From an uncultured euryarchaeote (GTDB lineage: Archaea > Thermoplasmatota > Poseidoniia > Poseidoniales > Poseidoniaceae), in contig CALCOP010000039.1 in NCBI GenBank assembly GCA_937897365.1, positions 1 through 12,303 on the forward strand: a DNA stretch of 12,303 nt. The letters run 5' to 3'. The position numbers and the translations under genes were made by a program. This document shows positions 1 to 6,858 of this stretch, piece by piece. The notes beneath the pieces are model-generated. The model was not told the origin of the DNA. It made no database searches and saw nothing but the letters and a program-made list of their open reading frames with translations. How positions within the stretch are numbered: position 1 is the first letter of the stretch; each line of letters begins with the position of its first letter.

Positions 1-293
1 TGGTCTCCGTCACGTATTCCTGCACGTTTGAATGCTTCAGAAACATGATGAGTACCGCAAAGATAGCGTAAAAACTCCGCATCAAGAGAACGAGCCAAAG
101 CGGTCGAGCGAATCCACCTTCGAGAAGCACAATTCCAAGCAGTCCACAACTGGAGTTCTGATTGTATGCATCCATCTCCAATCAGGACCCATTGAGAGTT
201 AGGGCGTTGTTGCAAAAAGGACTGGAGTACTTCTTTCGCAACGACAGAATCATCTGAGCGCCAAGAAAAGCATGGGAAAGACGGATGTGCCAT
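1..293 (-). CDS. cgi121: KEOPS complex subunit Cgi121, N-terminal part (runs off left edge)
   Basis: This reading frame is open from an ATG at 291-293 to the window edge and gives 97 residues, so the C-terminal end is missing. Residues 67-81 read ARSLDAEFLRYLCGT, followed by HHVSEAFKRAGI. This matches the best conserved block of Cgi121 (small-residue/Arg-Ser-Leu-x-x-Glu, hydrophobic run, Gly-Thr, then a helix ending in a Gly-Ile/Val turn). In the family, Cgi121 binds the kinase Bud32 and the tRNA 3' CCA end in the KEOPS complex, which makes N6-threonylcarbamoyladenosine at A37 of tRNAs. The ATG lies 25 bases after the hel308 stop codon, so the two genes are probably co-transcribed. I recall the same hel308-cgi121 pairing in other euryarchaea such as haloarchaea. 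No clear Shine-Dalgarno precedes the ATG. The usual RQI of the motif reads HHV here. The identification is by motif memory and fairly sure. Confidence 0.78.
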   Translation of the reverse strand, partial: MAHPSFPCFSWRSDDSVVAKEVLQSFLQQRPNSQWVLIGDGCIQSELQLWTAWNCASRRWIRSTALARSLDAEFLRYLCGTHHVSEAFKRAGIRDGD

Positions 294-318
294 GGTGATT
301 CCAGTGGGATATTCTCTT

Positions 319-2928
319 TCAATTATCCGATGGAGATTCGTCAGACAAGGGCACATCGTCGGCTCGTTGTTGAACCACCTTTGAAGGGTTCTTTTGAGAA
401 CGCGAGAGGACTTTTTCCACTTCTTTGTGAATCTTGTCCAGAAGCATTGGCCCCCATCCACGCTTGGCCAGAAGTTGATTTCGGGTCGGACGGTCCATGG
501 CAAGAACGTCTTTCGGCGTACGTATACCCATTCCTGCTAATTCACGGGCACGCGAACGACCTACGTGTTTGATATTGACGAGTTGAAGCAAATCTGGTTT
601 GCAACCATGCCGAATTCGTTGTCGAAGTAAGTCGAGCATGGTTGCAATCTCTCCAATCATAGGAAGGTGTTCTTCTGCAAACACATCATCCGTGAGAAGA
701 ACTTGTTGACCGGCTGCCAAAAGCCAACCCATGAGGTCGACACGGTGATGAACGTCGCCTGGACTGACATCGAGGTCACTTTCAATTGAACGTAATGTTT
801 CCTCTTCCGTCCACATTTCAAGCATCCATGCAGATTTAACTTTCCCCAACAAGCGCTCTTCCAATGTATCATCGGCAAGCAGTTCATCTTCAACAGAATT
901 GGTCTTTAACCAAAGCGAAGAACTGCGTTCCATTTCAGAATTTTTAGCCCAAAGCGGTAAGAAATCAGGAGTAGAAGAAGCCAAGTGCATGAAGCCGAAG
1001 TCGGTTACGGGAGCATTCTTTCGAACCTTACGACGGACTGCCCGCCTTAATCCGGTTCGAAGTACAGAAGCCGAAAGCGGGTCAAGATAGAGTTGAGTGA
1101 TTCGTTCGCCCATCAATGTTGCCTCATACTCCATGGAGGAATGATCGGTTCCTGAAGGTGAAGACCATCCACCAACATGAGCTAAATCTGAAGCAGAAGT
1201 GAATCCGAGAGATGCGGTTGTGAAAGCGGATGAAGCAGGATTCGATGATCGTGGTTCAACTGGAGATGTGCTCAATTCAATGCCTTCAGTTGAGTGAGCG
1301 ATTGAAGCCCAAATCGGCATCTCATCGTCCCAGTTCTCTTCTTCTGTCTTGCCAACTTGGGCGTCTGCACGGCGTTTCGCATACTCTTCATCGTTCCCCT
1401 TTCGGCGAAGAAATCGCTCATCTACCAGCCAATTGAGCATCTCGTCAAGACGTTCATTAAGTTGATTTTTCGAAATTGATGCCCCAAGGAATGTAGCCGA
1501 AAAGAAGTCTCCAATTTCACCTCGATGACGAAAACCACCTGTTGCAATCGATGCCAAAAGGTGAGAACGTAAAGCGGGCTCACTCGCTAATTTTGATGAA
1601 ATGGATTCGACTGGACCGAAGAAATACCGTTCGCTAACATCATCTGCAACACCCCACCCATCCGTGCCTTTGCACAAGACCCACGCTTCGCCAAAACTAT
1701 CGTATTTCGGGCGTCCGGCACGACCGAGCATTTGTCGAACTTCCATGACTGGAAGGGGGCGACTCATTCCATCGTCCCAACGTTTGAGGTCTCTGACGAG
1801 AACTCTTCTTGCTGGCAAATTCACACCGGCTGCAAGCGTAGGTGTAGCGGTGAGTCCAATCAGCAAACCTTCCTTGAAAGCACCTTCAATGGCTTTTCGT
1901 TGACCAGAAGTTAATCCCGCATGATGAAATGCCACACCCCCTCGTATTGATTCAGCAAGACGTTCAGCCATTGCTGTTTGGCTACGTCCTTCAAGTGAAG
2001 AAGCAAATTGTTGAAGTCGATTCAACCGATCTGGGTCTTCTTTTTTCAGCCTTTTTTCAACTCGTTTCGATAATTTCAATGCTTCTGATTGCGCACTGCG
2101 TCGAGTACCTACAAAAATCAAGACTTGGCCATCCTGGTCAAGTGCATCATTGACAACCGCCCAAGAAGGATGCGACTTAGGTCCATCAAGGTCACGAGGG
2201 GGTTGAAGTATTTCGGATTCAGTAGACATCTTGGCCGATTGAACAAGCCTCGGCTCGAGATGAAGGTCATGAAAGGTACTGTATTCCAACGCCACTGGCC
2301 TCCACGTCGAAAGAATGAGGTTAGCATTCAGCCATGTAGCCAGTTCATCGCAATTTCCAACGGTAGCGGAAAGAGCAATGATCTGTGCTTTAGGCCGCAA
2401 ATAACGCAGCCTTGTAAGGTTAATTTCTAATGTTGGGCCTCTCGTTGAATCGTTCATCAAATGAAACTCATCAGCAACCACAATCGAGACATTGGACATG
2501 AGTTCTGAACGATTTCGCATCAAAGAGTCGAGTTTTTCAGATGTGCAAACAAGAACATCGCACTCGTCTATTTTCTTGGCCTCACCCGATGCATCACCGA
2601 TTCCAAGTCCAACCGTTAATCCTACAGAGCCGCCGAGTGCAACTAAATCTTCATGCTTTTCACTGGCGAGTGCTTTGAGCGGAACAATATAGACTGCTTT
2701 CGAACCAGGTTCATCGATGAGTAAACGCCGCAAAATACCTATGTAAGCAACTAACGACTTACCGCTCGCAGTTGGAATTGCAAGTAAGGTGTTGGCACCT
2801 GAAAGGACACTGGGCATCGCTTCAAATTGGGGTGGGTGAAGATCTTTGATACCCCATGAATTTGACAGGAAATCAAGGGCTTTGGAGGGCAAATCCAAGC
2901 GTAATACAGCCCGCTCGCTCTCCTCCAT
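319..2928 (-). CDS. hel308: Hel308-family superfamily 2 DNA helicase
   Basis: This is an ATP-dependent 3'-5' DNA helicase of the archaeal Hel308 (HelQ-like) family, which acts on stalled or branched replication forks. Counting from the ATG (869 residues), the motifs are Q34 in PPQFEAM, Walker A PTASGKS (52-58), Walker B DEFH (153-156), SAT (187-189), FHHAGL (334-339), TPTLAAGVNLPAR (362-374) and QMLGRAGRP (399-407). A winged-helix region follows, then the ratchet domain starting near LYLDPLSA (613-620), and a C-terminal helix-hairpin-helix at about 780-835 (KHVGRSRARELAGMGI). The protein is longer than usual (family about 700-750). Roughly 80 residues (518-600), rich in Ser, Thr and Pro, are inserted between the winged helix and the ratchet domain, and there is a polar tail after the HhH. 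The frame also has a TTG at 2953-2955 giving nine more residues, but neither start has a Shine-Dalgarno. I prefer the ATG because the family N-terminus begins just there. cgi121 follows downstream. Confidence 0.95.
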   Translation of the reverse strand: MEESERAVLRLDLPSKALDFLSNSWGIKDLHPPQFEAMPSVLSGANTLLAIPTASGKSLVAYIGILRRLLIDEPGSKAVYIVPLKALASEKHEDLVALGGSVGLTVGLGIGDASGEAKKIDECDVLVCTSEKLDSLMRNRSELMSNVSIVVADEFHLMNDSTRGPTLEINLTRLRYLRPKAQIIALSATVGNCDELATWLNANLILSTWRPVALEYSTFHDLHLEPRLVQSAKMSTESEILQPPRDLDGPKSHPSWAVVNDALDQDGQVLIFVGTRRSAQSEALKLSKRVEKRLKKEDPDRLNRLQQFASSLEGRSQTAMAERLAESIRGGVAFHHAGLTSGQRKAIEGAFKEGLLIGLTATPTLAAGVNLPARRVLVRDLKRWDDGMSRPLPVMEVRQMLGRAGRPKYDSFGEAWVLCKGTDGWGVADDVSERYFFGPVESISSKLASEPALRSHLLASIATGGFRHRGEIGDFFSATFLGASISKNQLNERLDEMLNWLVDERFLRRKGNDEEYAKRRADAQVGKTEEENWDDEMPIWASIAHSTEGIELSTSPVEPRSSNPASSAFTTASLGFTSASDLAHVGGWSSPSGTDHSSMEYEATLMGERITQLYLDPLSASVLRTGLRRAVRRKVRKNAPVTDFGFMHLASSTPDFLPLWAKNSEMERSSSLWLKTNSVEDELLADDTLEERLLGKVKSAWMLEMWTEEETLRSIESDLDVSPGDVHHRVDLMGWLLAAGQQVLLTDDVFAEEHLPMIGEIATMLDLLRQRIRHGCKPDLLQLVNIKHVGRSRARELAGMGIRTPKDVLAMDRPTRNQLLAKRGWGPMLLDKIHKEVEKVLSRSQKNPSKVVQQRADDVPLSDESPSDN

Positions 2929-3007
2929 GTATCGACAGTCGCGCCAACAGTCCAAAAGGACAACGCTTGGAAAGTTTCAATCCGACACCCATAAGACCCG
3001 CCTTCTC
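2929..3007. promoter_or_regulatory. Divergent promoter region between hel308 and the TerB-like gene
   Basis: These 79 bases separate two genes that start in opposite directions, so they should hold both promoters. Neither start codon has a Shine-Dalgarno, which fits leaderless transcripts as is common for first genes in archaea. I see no convincing TATA box. The most AT-rich part is around 2971-2980 (AAAGTTTCAA). A dyad of TCCAA (2951-2955) and TTGGA (2967-2971) with an 11-base spacer lies in the middle and could be an operator, but five-base arms can easily arise by chance. Confidence 0.35.
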
Positions 3008-3634
3008 ATGACCTTACACATGCCCGATGATGTTGAAACAATGGTAGATGAGCGACTTTCTGTCTTCCAAGACGAACCAGATATGAATGACTGGGTCGAA
3101 GTTATGTGCGGAGCAGCAATGGCCGTCCTCGGTATTTTTCATCTTGTTGAACCTTGGGAATTTGTCAATACTGAAGTCATGCGATGGTTTGCCGCAGCAG
3201 TAATTGCCGCTGGAGCAGTTTGGGCAGGTCATGGACTCAAAGACATGGCTGTCAAAGAAATGCGCCGTTCAATTGCGATCCTTGAGATGTCACAAATGGA
3301 TGATGGTCCAAACCATGGCTTAATCCGTGACGTTTTGCTTAATCCTGATGCTTACCGCTCTTTCCTTCTTGAATCCTATGAATCCGCTTGGGAAGACGGT
3401 ATCATCACCGAAGAAGAATTAGCAGAACTCAAATCATTCCAAGATGCTCTTGGAATCACAGATGAGGAAGCAGCGAAGATGAATGTCGATGCTGCGGTAA
3501 AATCTGCATCGAAGGATGGAGAGATTTCTGAGGAAGAGGAAAAGAATATCAAGAAAGCAGCAGAAAAAGCTGGAGTCGATTCTGAAGAAGCAATCAAGGA
3601 TGCTAAGAGTAAGGCCAAAAAAGGCAAGAAGTGA
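3008..3634 (+). CDS. Small membrane protein with two TerB/EF-hand-like acidic repeats
   Basis: From the ATG at 3008 this encodes 208 residues. Two hydrophobic stretches at about 29-48 and 58-77 look like a helical hairpin in the membrane. They are followed by a soluble C-terminal half with two copies of one helix-loop-helix unit. Residues 126-158 and 166-198 share the pattern S-A-x-x-D-G-x-I-[TS]-E-E-E, then a helix ending in A/G-rich G-[IV]-[TD]-x-E-E-A. The D-G-x-I-[TS]-x-E-E pattern recalls TerB-like and EF-hand-like units, which often bind metal ions. The tail is Lys-rich (SKAKKGKK). The frame stays open upstream to 2846, but that part runs antisense through hel308 and is Ser/Arg-rich junk. 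Another ATG four codons in (3020) is possible. The gene is convergent with the membrane protein gene that follows, with three bases between stop codons. The function is unknown, and metal-dependent sensing at the membrane is only a guess. Confidence 0.8.
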   Translation: MTLHMPDDVETMVDERLSVFQDEPDMNDWVEVMCGAAMAVLGIFHLVEPWEFVNTEVMRWFAAAVIAAGAVWAGHGLKDMAVKEMRRSIAILEMSQMDDGPNHGLIRDVLLNPDAYRSFLLESYESAWEDGIITEEELAELKSFQDALGITDEEAAKMNVDAAVKSASKDGEISEEEEKNIKKAAEKAGVDSEEAIKDAKSKAKKGKK

Positions 3635-3637
3635 AAA
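3617..3637 (-). terminator. Possible oligo-T terminator for the leftward membrane-protein operon
   Basis: Reading leftward past the stop codon at 3638-3640, the transcript meets TTTT (bases 3634-3637) and, about 12 bases later, TTTTTT (3617-3622). Archaeal RNA polymerase is known to stop at short T-runs on the non-template strand. The T6 run lies antisense within the last codons of the TerB-like gene. There is no equivalent T-run in the rightward direction. This is a weak, motif-only call. Confidence 0.35.
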
Positions 3638-3644
3638 TCACTTC
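3628..3644. repeat. Perfect 7-bp inverted repeat holding both convergent stop codons
   Basis: GAAGTGA (3628-3634) and TCACTTC (3638-3644) are exact reverse complements around an AAA spacer. Each arm ends in the TGA stop of one of the two convergent genes, because both proteins end in Lys-stop (AAG TGA). As RNA this gives a 7-bp hairpin with a 3-base loop in either transcript. It could act as a bidirectional 3'-end signal or protect mRNA ends, or it may simply reflect matching last codons. Confidence 0.6.
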
Positions 3645-5692
3645 CACTTCGAATCGTCTCCAAAAAGACTGCGTGCGAGAGCTTCAGCCCTCTTTCTACG
3701 ATGAGATTCTGAACGGCTTGCAAATGCACACATTGCCATACCGAGCAATGCCACTGGAGAAGAGAATGGAATGAGACCTGAGGCATTTTCAATGTCCAAT
3801 ATTTGAGGAACGTCGGCTATGTCGAAACCTGGAGAAGGAATAAATCGGACATCCAATAAATCAAAATCACAATCACAAAGACTCACAGAGACCTGCTCAG
3901 GGAAAAGAGCCGACTGAAGCAGAACCCAATCATTGGAACTTACAGAATTTGGTCGAGTACCCCATGCCGGAACGCTGACTGTATCTGTTGCTTGAACAGT
4001 TACCATTTCAAAATCTATGTGGAAAATGGATGATTTGGGGGGTTCATCGACCACCATCATTGCTTCAAGCATCAAGAGGTCGAGGAACAGTGAGCGCCCT
4101 GCAAGAAGAATAAATCGCACAGATTGCTGCTCAAGCATTCCTTGATCTCCAGTTTGTACACCTCCAAGTGCGACTTGAGAAAAGATAGCCTGGTCAATGC
4201 GGAAGTCCTGTAATTCTGGAATAACCAACTGCCACCTGCCATCAGGTAGGGGGAGTGCCTCTTCAACCTCAAGCCGCATTTCTAAACGGTCACCGTCCAA
4301 CATACCCCATGTTGAACTTGAATGGGTAACCAACACTTGTTCAGGGACGCCAGGATAGGATATATCCCATAACTGTTGAAGCCGCATGTCAATCAAATCA
4401 TCGAATTCGATCTCAGACTCATTTTTACCTTCATCTGCGAGTACCCACATTGGATGAAAGATTCCTCCAACAAGAATCATCAGAACTCCCGGAGTAAAAA
4501 CACCAAGTCGTAGCATGCTCGAGGTTGAATTTTTCAGACTATCAATCACGAAGAAAATGAGAGCGAGAAAGGAGATGAACAGCAAGCCAAAACCCGATTT
4601 TGAGAGTTCAACAGCATCCTTTTCATCACCCAAAATTGCCGAACCAGCAGGATAGAATGATTCGCCATCAAATTCAACTGGATTACTTGGACCTAAACTT
4701 TCAAACGCAAGTTGGCCCGACCAGAGATATGGTTGGAACTTACCTGCAGTTCCACCAATACAGAAGATGTATTCCCCGACCGGGAGAGCGCGCCAGCGAT
4801 AGGTGATTCGAGTTGTATCATCATTTTCGTTAACAACAACAGACGGAGCGGGTGAAAGGCGTCCTGATGGCTGGATTAAATCAGGTAAGCCGTGACTCTG
4901 TTGAATCTCAACGGGCACGCTTTCCCATTCCAAATAGACATTCAAAAGTTCATGCTGCTCGATGTCAAAACGCCAACAATCTCGGTCGTTTTCCAGTAAG
5001 GCACCGTAATGAATGGTTTCAAAATCAGTCGAACGAGGTTCAAGATCACTTGACGGTTCATCGCTGTTTCTTGAATGAACATCTTCCGACCAAGGAATCT
5101 CCAATATCATTGAAGAGGCTCCTCGCAAATGCAACTCCCAAGTACCTGGGCGGTCAAGAACAAAGGTCAAACGTAGCCGTACTGTTTGTTCAGGCCAAAG
5201 CAACCGCTCGCCATTTAATTGGAGTTCTTCATCTTCAAGAGTGTACGGATTAGACGTTGAAGCCGATGGTAGAGTTTCCGCATCAAAGTTCCATGTTGTC
5301 ACTGAAGAGGCAAGAAGGAGAGATACTTCCAATTCAGGTTTATTGGCACCTGATAATTCACCCGTGAATCGCAAATCGATGACCATCGATTTGAGGGTCG
5401 TTGGCAACAGTGCCAAATCAGATTGTTGAGGACTCATCTCAAACTCTAACGTGACTGTATCAGGTTGAGCCGGAGAGGCAAAAACGGTATTCGAAATGAC
5501 TTCTTCACCGCTCGCAACGGGTGTAAGGAGACATTCATCATCCTGAATACATGACAAAAATATTTCTTCACCACTGCTGGCTTCAGAAAGATTCGCTTGA
5601 ACACCTGGAATGCACAGAGAAAACAGCAAGACACAGAGTACAACGATGAATGCTCCATACGGTCGCCGTTCAGCATCCATATTGCGACCCAT
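3638..5692 (-). CDS. Secreted/membrane-anchored protein with PPC-like domain
   Basis: This 684-residue protein has no catalytic motif that I recognise. It starts with a basic stretch and a signal peptide (hydrophobic core about 13-28, likely cleavage after VQA near 33). An extracytoplasmic part of about 330 residues follows. Within it, residues 225-315 resemble a bacterial pre-peptidase C-terminal (PPC) beta-sandwich: a Gly-x-Leu-x-x-x-D-x-D-x-W-x-F start, then a Y-x-W/L-x-x-G-E-Y-x-F-C-I-G-G end, with C239 and C311 able to form a disulfide. Two membrane segments follow (about 364-384 and 393-414) with a short polar loop. A second extracytoplasmic domain of about 220 residues carries C606-x-C608. 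A third membrane segment (about 640-658) leads into a basic cytoplasmic tail (SESHRRKRAEALARSLFG). The gene lies 30 bases after the SprT-like gene and is probably the last gene of its operon. An envelope adhesion or assembly role is inferred only from the architecture. Confidence 0.8.
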   Translation of the reverse strand: MGRNMDAERRPYGAFIVVLCVLLFSLCIPGVQANLSEASSGEEIFLSCIQDDECLLTPVASGEEVISNTVFASPAQPDTVTLEFEMSPQQSDLALLPTTLKSMVIDLRFTGELSGANKPELEVSLLLASSVTTWNFDAETLPSASTSNPYTLEDEELQLNGERLLWPEQTVRLRLTFVLDRPGTWELHLRGASSMILEIPWSEDVHSRNSDEPSSDLEPRSTDFETIHYGALLENDRDCWRFDIEQHELLNVYLEWESVPVEIQQSHGLPDLIQPSGRLSPAPSVVVNENDDTTRITYRWRALPVGEYIFCIGGTAGKFQPYLWSGQLAFESLGPSNPVEFDGESFYPAGSAILGDEKDAVELSKSGFGLLFISFLALIFFVIDSLKNSTSSMLRLGVFTPGVLMILVGGIFHPMWVLADEGKNESEIEFDDLIDMRLQQLWDISYPGVPEQVLVTHSSSTWGMLDGDRLEMRLEVEEALPLPDGRWQLVIPELQDFRIDQAIFSQVALGGVQTGDQGMLEQQSVRFILLAGRSLFLDLLMLEAMMVVDEPPKSSIFHIDFEMVTVQATDTVSVPAWGTRPNSVSSNDWVLLQSALFPEQVSVSLCDCDFDLLDVRFIPSPGFDIADVPQILDIENASGLIPFSSPVALLGMAMCAFASRSESHRRKRAEALARSLFGDDSKWK

Positions 5693-5722
5693 AGTACGCC
5701 CTCGCCAGCATCCCCCTTCAAT

Positions 5723-6280
5723 TCACTGTAGGCAATTGGTGACAAGACGAGGATTTTTTTTATCGATAAGTGTTGAATTACACTGACGACATTTGTATCG
5801 GCCACGGGAACGCTTCTTGCGAGGGAATTCCCTTTCACAGTCTGGACAACACCACAACCAAACCGCTTTTTCACGACGCAAATGTTCGGTAAATTCGACC
5901 CCTAAAAGACCAGCTGTGTGTCCAGGCCATGCAGCCTCGAGCCTACGAAAAAGAGAATTGTGCGCCCTTAGTCCGAGTGCATGAATGTATTCATGATGCA
6001 AGACAAACGCGGAGTATGCTTTCCACTTTGAACTGAGCATCTCAGGATGCAAGTCAATCACCTCAACATCAACTGGGCGAAGGTTTCCAAGGTCCACACC
6101 TCGCCTCCAACGTGTCACTCCATGCCGTTGTGTTGCGTTTCGACGCAGAACTCCGAGAGGTACTGAGCGTAGACTCTGAACATCTGCATCCGCCCACTCA
6201 GGCATATCAAGCATGACGTCAACGACAAAATCCCTTAACTCCGTGAGAAGCGCAATTTGTTCGTTATTTGGTTTGGCCAT
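5723..6280 (-). CDS. SprT-like zinc metalloprotease with C-terminal zinc ribbon
   Basis: From the ATG at 6280 this encodes 185 residues. Residues 96-100 are HEYIH, a zinc-protease HExxH motif with catalytic Glu97. A probable third ligand is H107, followed by NSLFRRLEAAWPG; His-x3-Phe after the HExxH helix is seen in SprT- and YgjP-like families. The C-terminal region has paired cysteines C145/C148 (CPDC) and C164/C167 (CRQC), a zinc ribbon of the kind attached to SprT domains. SprT/Spartan proteins cut proteins crosslinked to DNA, and the basic stretch between the Cys pairs (RKKRSRGRYK) would suit nucleic-acid contact, but substrate and role here are inferred. The frame extends 26 codons upstream into the thioesterase gene. 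I chose the internal ATG because it begins 8 bases after that gene's stop codon. An A8 run (5754-5761 on the complement) lies eleven codons before the stop and is prone to slippage or sequencing error. Confidence 0.75.
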   Translation of the reverse strand: MAKPNNEQIALLTELRDFVVDVMLDMPEWADADVQSLRSVPLGVLRRNATQRHGVTRWRRGVDLGNLRPVDVEVIDLHPEMLSSKWKAYSAFVLHHEYIHALGLRAHNSLFRRLEAAWPGHTAGLLGVEFTEHLRREKAVWLWCCPDCEREFPRKKRSRGRYKCRQCNSTLIDKKNPRLVTNCLQ

Positions 6281-6288
6281 ACCGTCAT

Positions 6289-6756
6289 TCAACTCCAACG
6301 ATGATATGCCGGATGACCTTCTTTTACCGCAACGAATAATCCACTTCCAGTTGCACAAACCTTGCCGTTTGCCTCCAGCAACAATTCGATTTCAGCCCTA
6401 TCTTCACTTAATTGCTTGATTTGACTGGTCACTTTGAGAACGACATCTTTCGGCGTCGGCCGGCGTAATTTAACCGTGTAGGAAGCAGTTACAGTACAGG
6501 GTGGCTCATCCAAGCCTTGCGCATCCATAATCGCTACCGCTGCAGTCCAGTTACCGTGACAATCGAGCAGCGTACCAATTATTCCTCCATTGATCATCCC
6601 CGGAAAGGCTTGGTGATGTTGTTCAGGTAGATACTCCATAGTAAGGCCGTTCTCTATTCGAAAGCTGTTAATCTGCAAACCGTCTGGATTTGCAGGGCCG
6701 CAGCCAAAACAAATTGAAGTTGGGGCATAATGTTGCTGGACGCTGACTTCTTCCAT
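6289..6756 (-). CDS. PaaI-type hotdog-fold thioesterase
   Basis: From the ATG at 6756 this encodes 155 residues, a normal length for a single hotdog domain. The N-terminal CFGCGPANPDGLQ (16-28) is typical of a PaaI-like subfamily. The central helix motif FPGMINGGIIGTLLDCHGNW (51-70) aligns with the family's G-x-x-HGG-x-x-x-x-L-x-D element, with Asn56 where many members have His, and Asp65 as the likely catalytic acid. Such enzymes hydrolyse acyl-CoA thioesters, often aromatic or medium-chain. The substrate here cannot be told from the sequence. A GTG eight codons upstream (6778-6780) is an alternative start, but neither start has a strong Shine-Dalgarno and the ATG fits the family better. It is the first gene of a leftward block with the SprT-like protease (8-base gap) and the membrane protein. 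The deacylase diverges from it. Confidence 0.85.
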   Translation of the reverse strand: MEEVSVQQHYAPTSICFGCGPANPDGLQINSFRIENGLTMEYLPEQHHQAFPGMINGGIIGTLLDCHGNWTAAVAIMDAQGLDEPPCTVTASYTVKLRRPTPKDVVLKVTSQIKQLSEDRAEIELLLEANGKVCATGSGLFVAVKEGHPAYHRWS

Positions 6757-6847
6757 ACCCCTTGGGTTACCTGTAAGCACTTGTTTTCTTTGCTTGTTTG
6801 AGAGAGGAGATACGCATTCTTATTGAGGAGGATTCGCTGCCAAGGAC
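6757..6847. promoter_or_regulatory. Divergent promoter region between thioesterase and deacylase
   Basis: This 91-base spacer lies between two outward-pointing genes. It holds a T-rich stretch (6781-6799) with two copies of CTTGTTT thirteen bases apart. Two small dyads lie near the thioesterase start (ACCC/GGGT around 6757-6767 and TTAC/GTAA at 6767-6776). Two purine-rich Shine-Dalgarno-like tracts follow (AGAGGAGAT, 6803-6811, and GAGGAGG, 6825-6831). TTCTTATTG (6817-6825) is a poor TATA candidate about 27 bases before the deacylase ATG. Promoter positions are inferred from gene orientation, not from strong motifs. Confidence 0.4.
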
Positions 6848-6858
6848 ATGGCAGCGAA
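6833..6858 (+). promoter_or_regulatory. 10-bp perfect hairpin over the deacylase start codon
   Basis: TTCGCTGCCA (6833-6842) and TGGCAGCGAA (6849-6858) are exact reverse complements, separated by AGGACA (6843-6848). The ATG at 6848-6850 has its A in the loop and its TG in the stem. The GAGGAGG at 6825-6831 ends one base before the stem. If the mRNA has a leader this fold would bury the start codon while leaving the Shine-Dalgarno free, a layout suited to translational control. As DNA it is also a candidate dyad operator. If the transcript is leaderless the hairpin cannot form in RNA. Confidence 0.55.

Noticed and set aside
285..572. Rightward open frame over the hel308/cgi121 junction
   Set aside because: It overlaps two recognised genes on the other strand and its product has no family features.
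2929..2955. TTG start for Hel308
   Set aside because: No Shine-Dalgarno precedes it and the extra nine residues (with two Cys and two Trp/Arg pairs) are unlike the family. The ATG at 2928 fits family length.
2951..2971. TCCAA-N11-TTGGA dyad as an operator
   Set aside because: The arms are only five bases with a long spacer, which is expected by chance. It is noted in the promoter entry but not claimed as a site.
2846..3007. Longer N-terminus for the TerB-like protein (54 more residues)
   Set aside because: It runs antisense through the start of hel308, has Ser/Arg-rich composition unlike the rest, and the remaining protein is complete from the ATG at 3008.
4852..5253. Rightward 133-codon open frame inside the membrane protein gene
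   Set aside because: It lies wholly antisense to a convincing signal-peptide protein, and its composition looks like a frame shadow.
5754..5761. A8 run (on the coding strand) as a programmed frameshift in the SprT-like gene
   Set aside because: It lies eleven codons from the stop with the domains already complete, and no conserved slip signal or downstream structure was seen. At most it is an error-prone site.
6281..6358. Upstream start for the SprT-like protein
   Set aside because: It would overlap the thioesterase by about 70 bases, and the internal ATG directly follows that gene's stop codon.
6757..6780. GTG start for the thioesterase
   Set aside because: It has no ribosome site and adds eight residues outside the hotdog domain. 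It remains possible.
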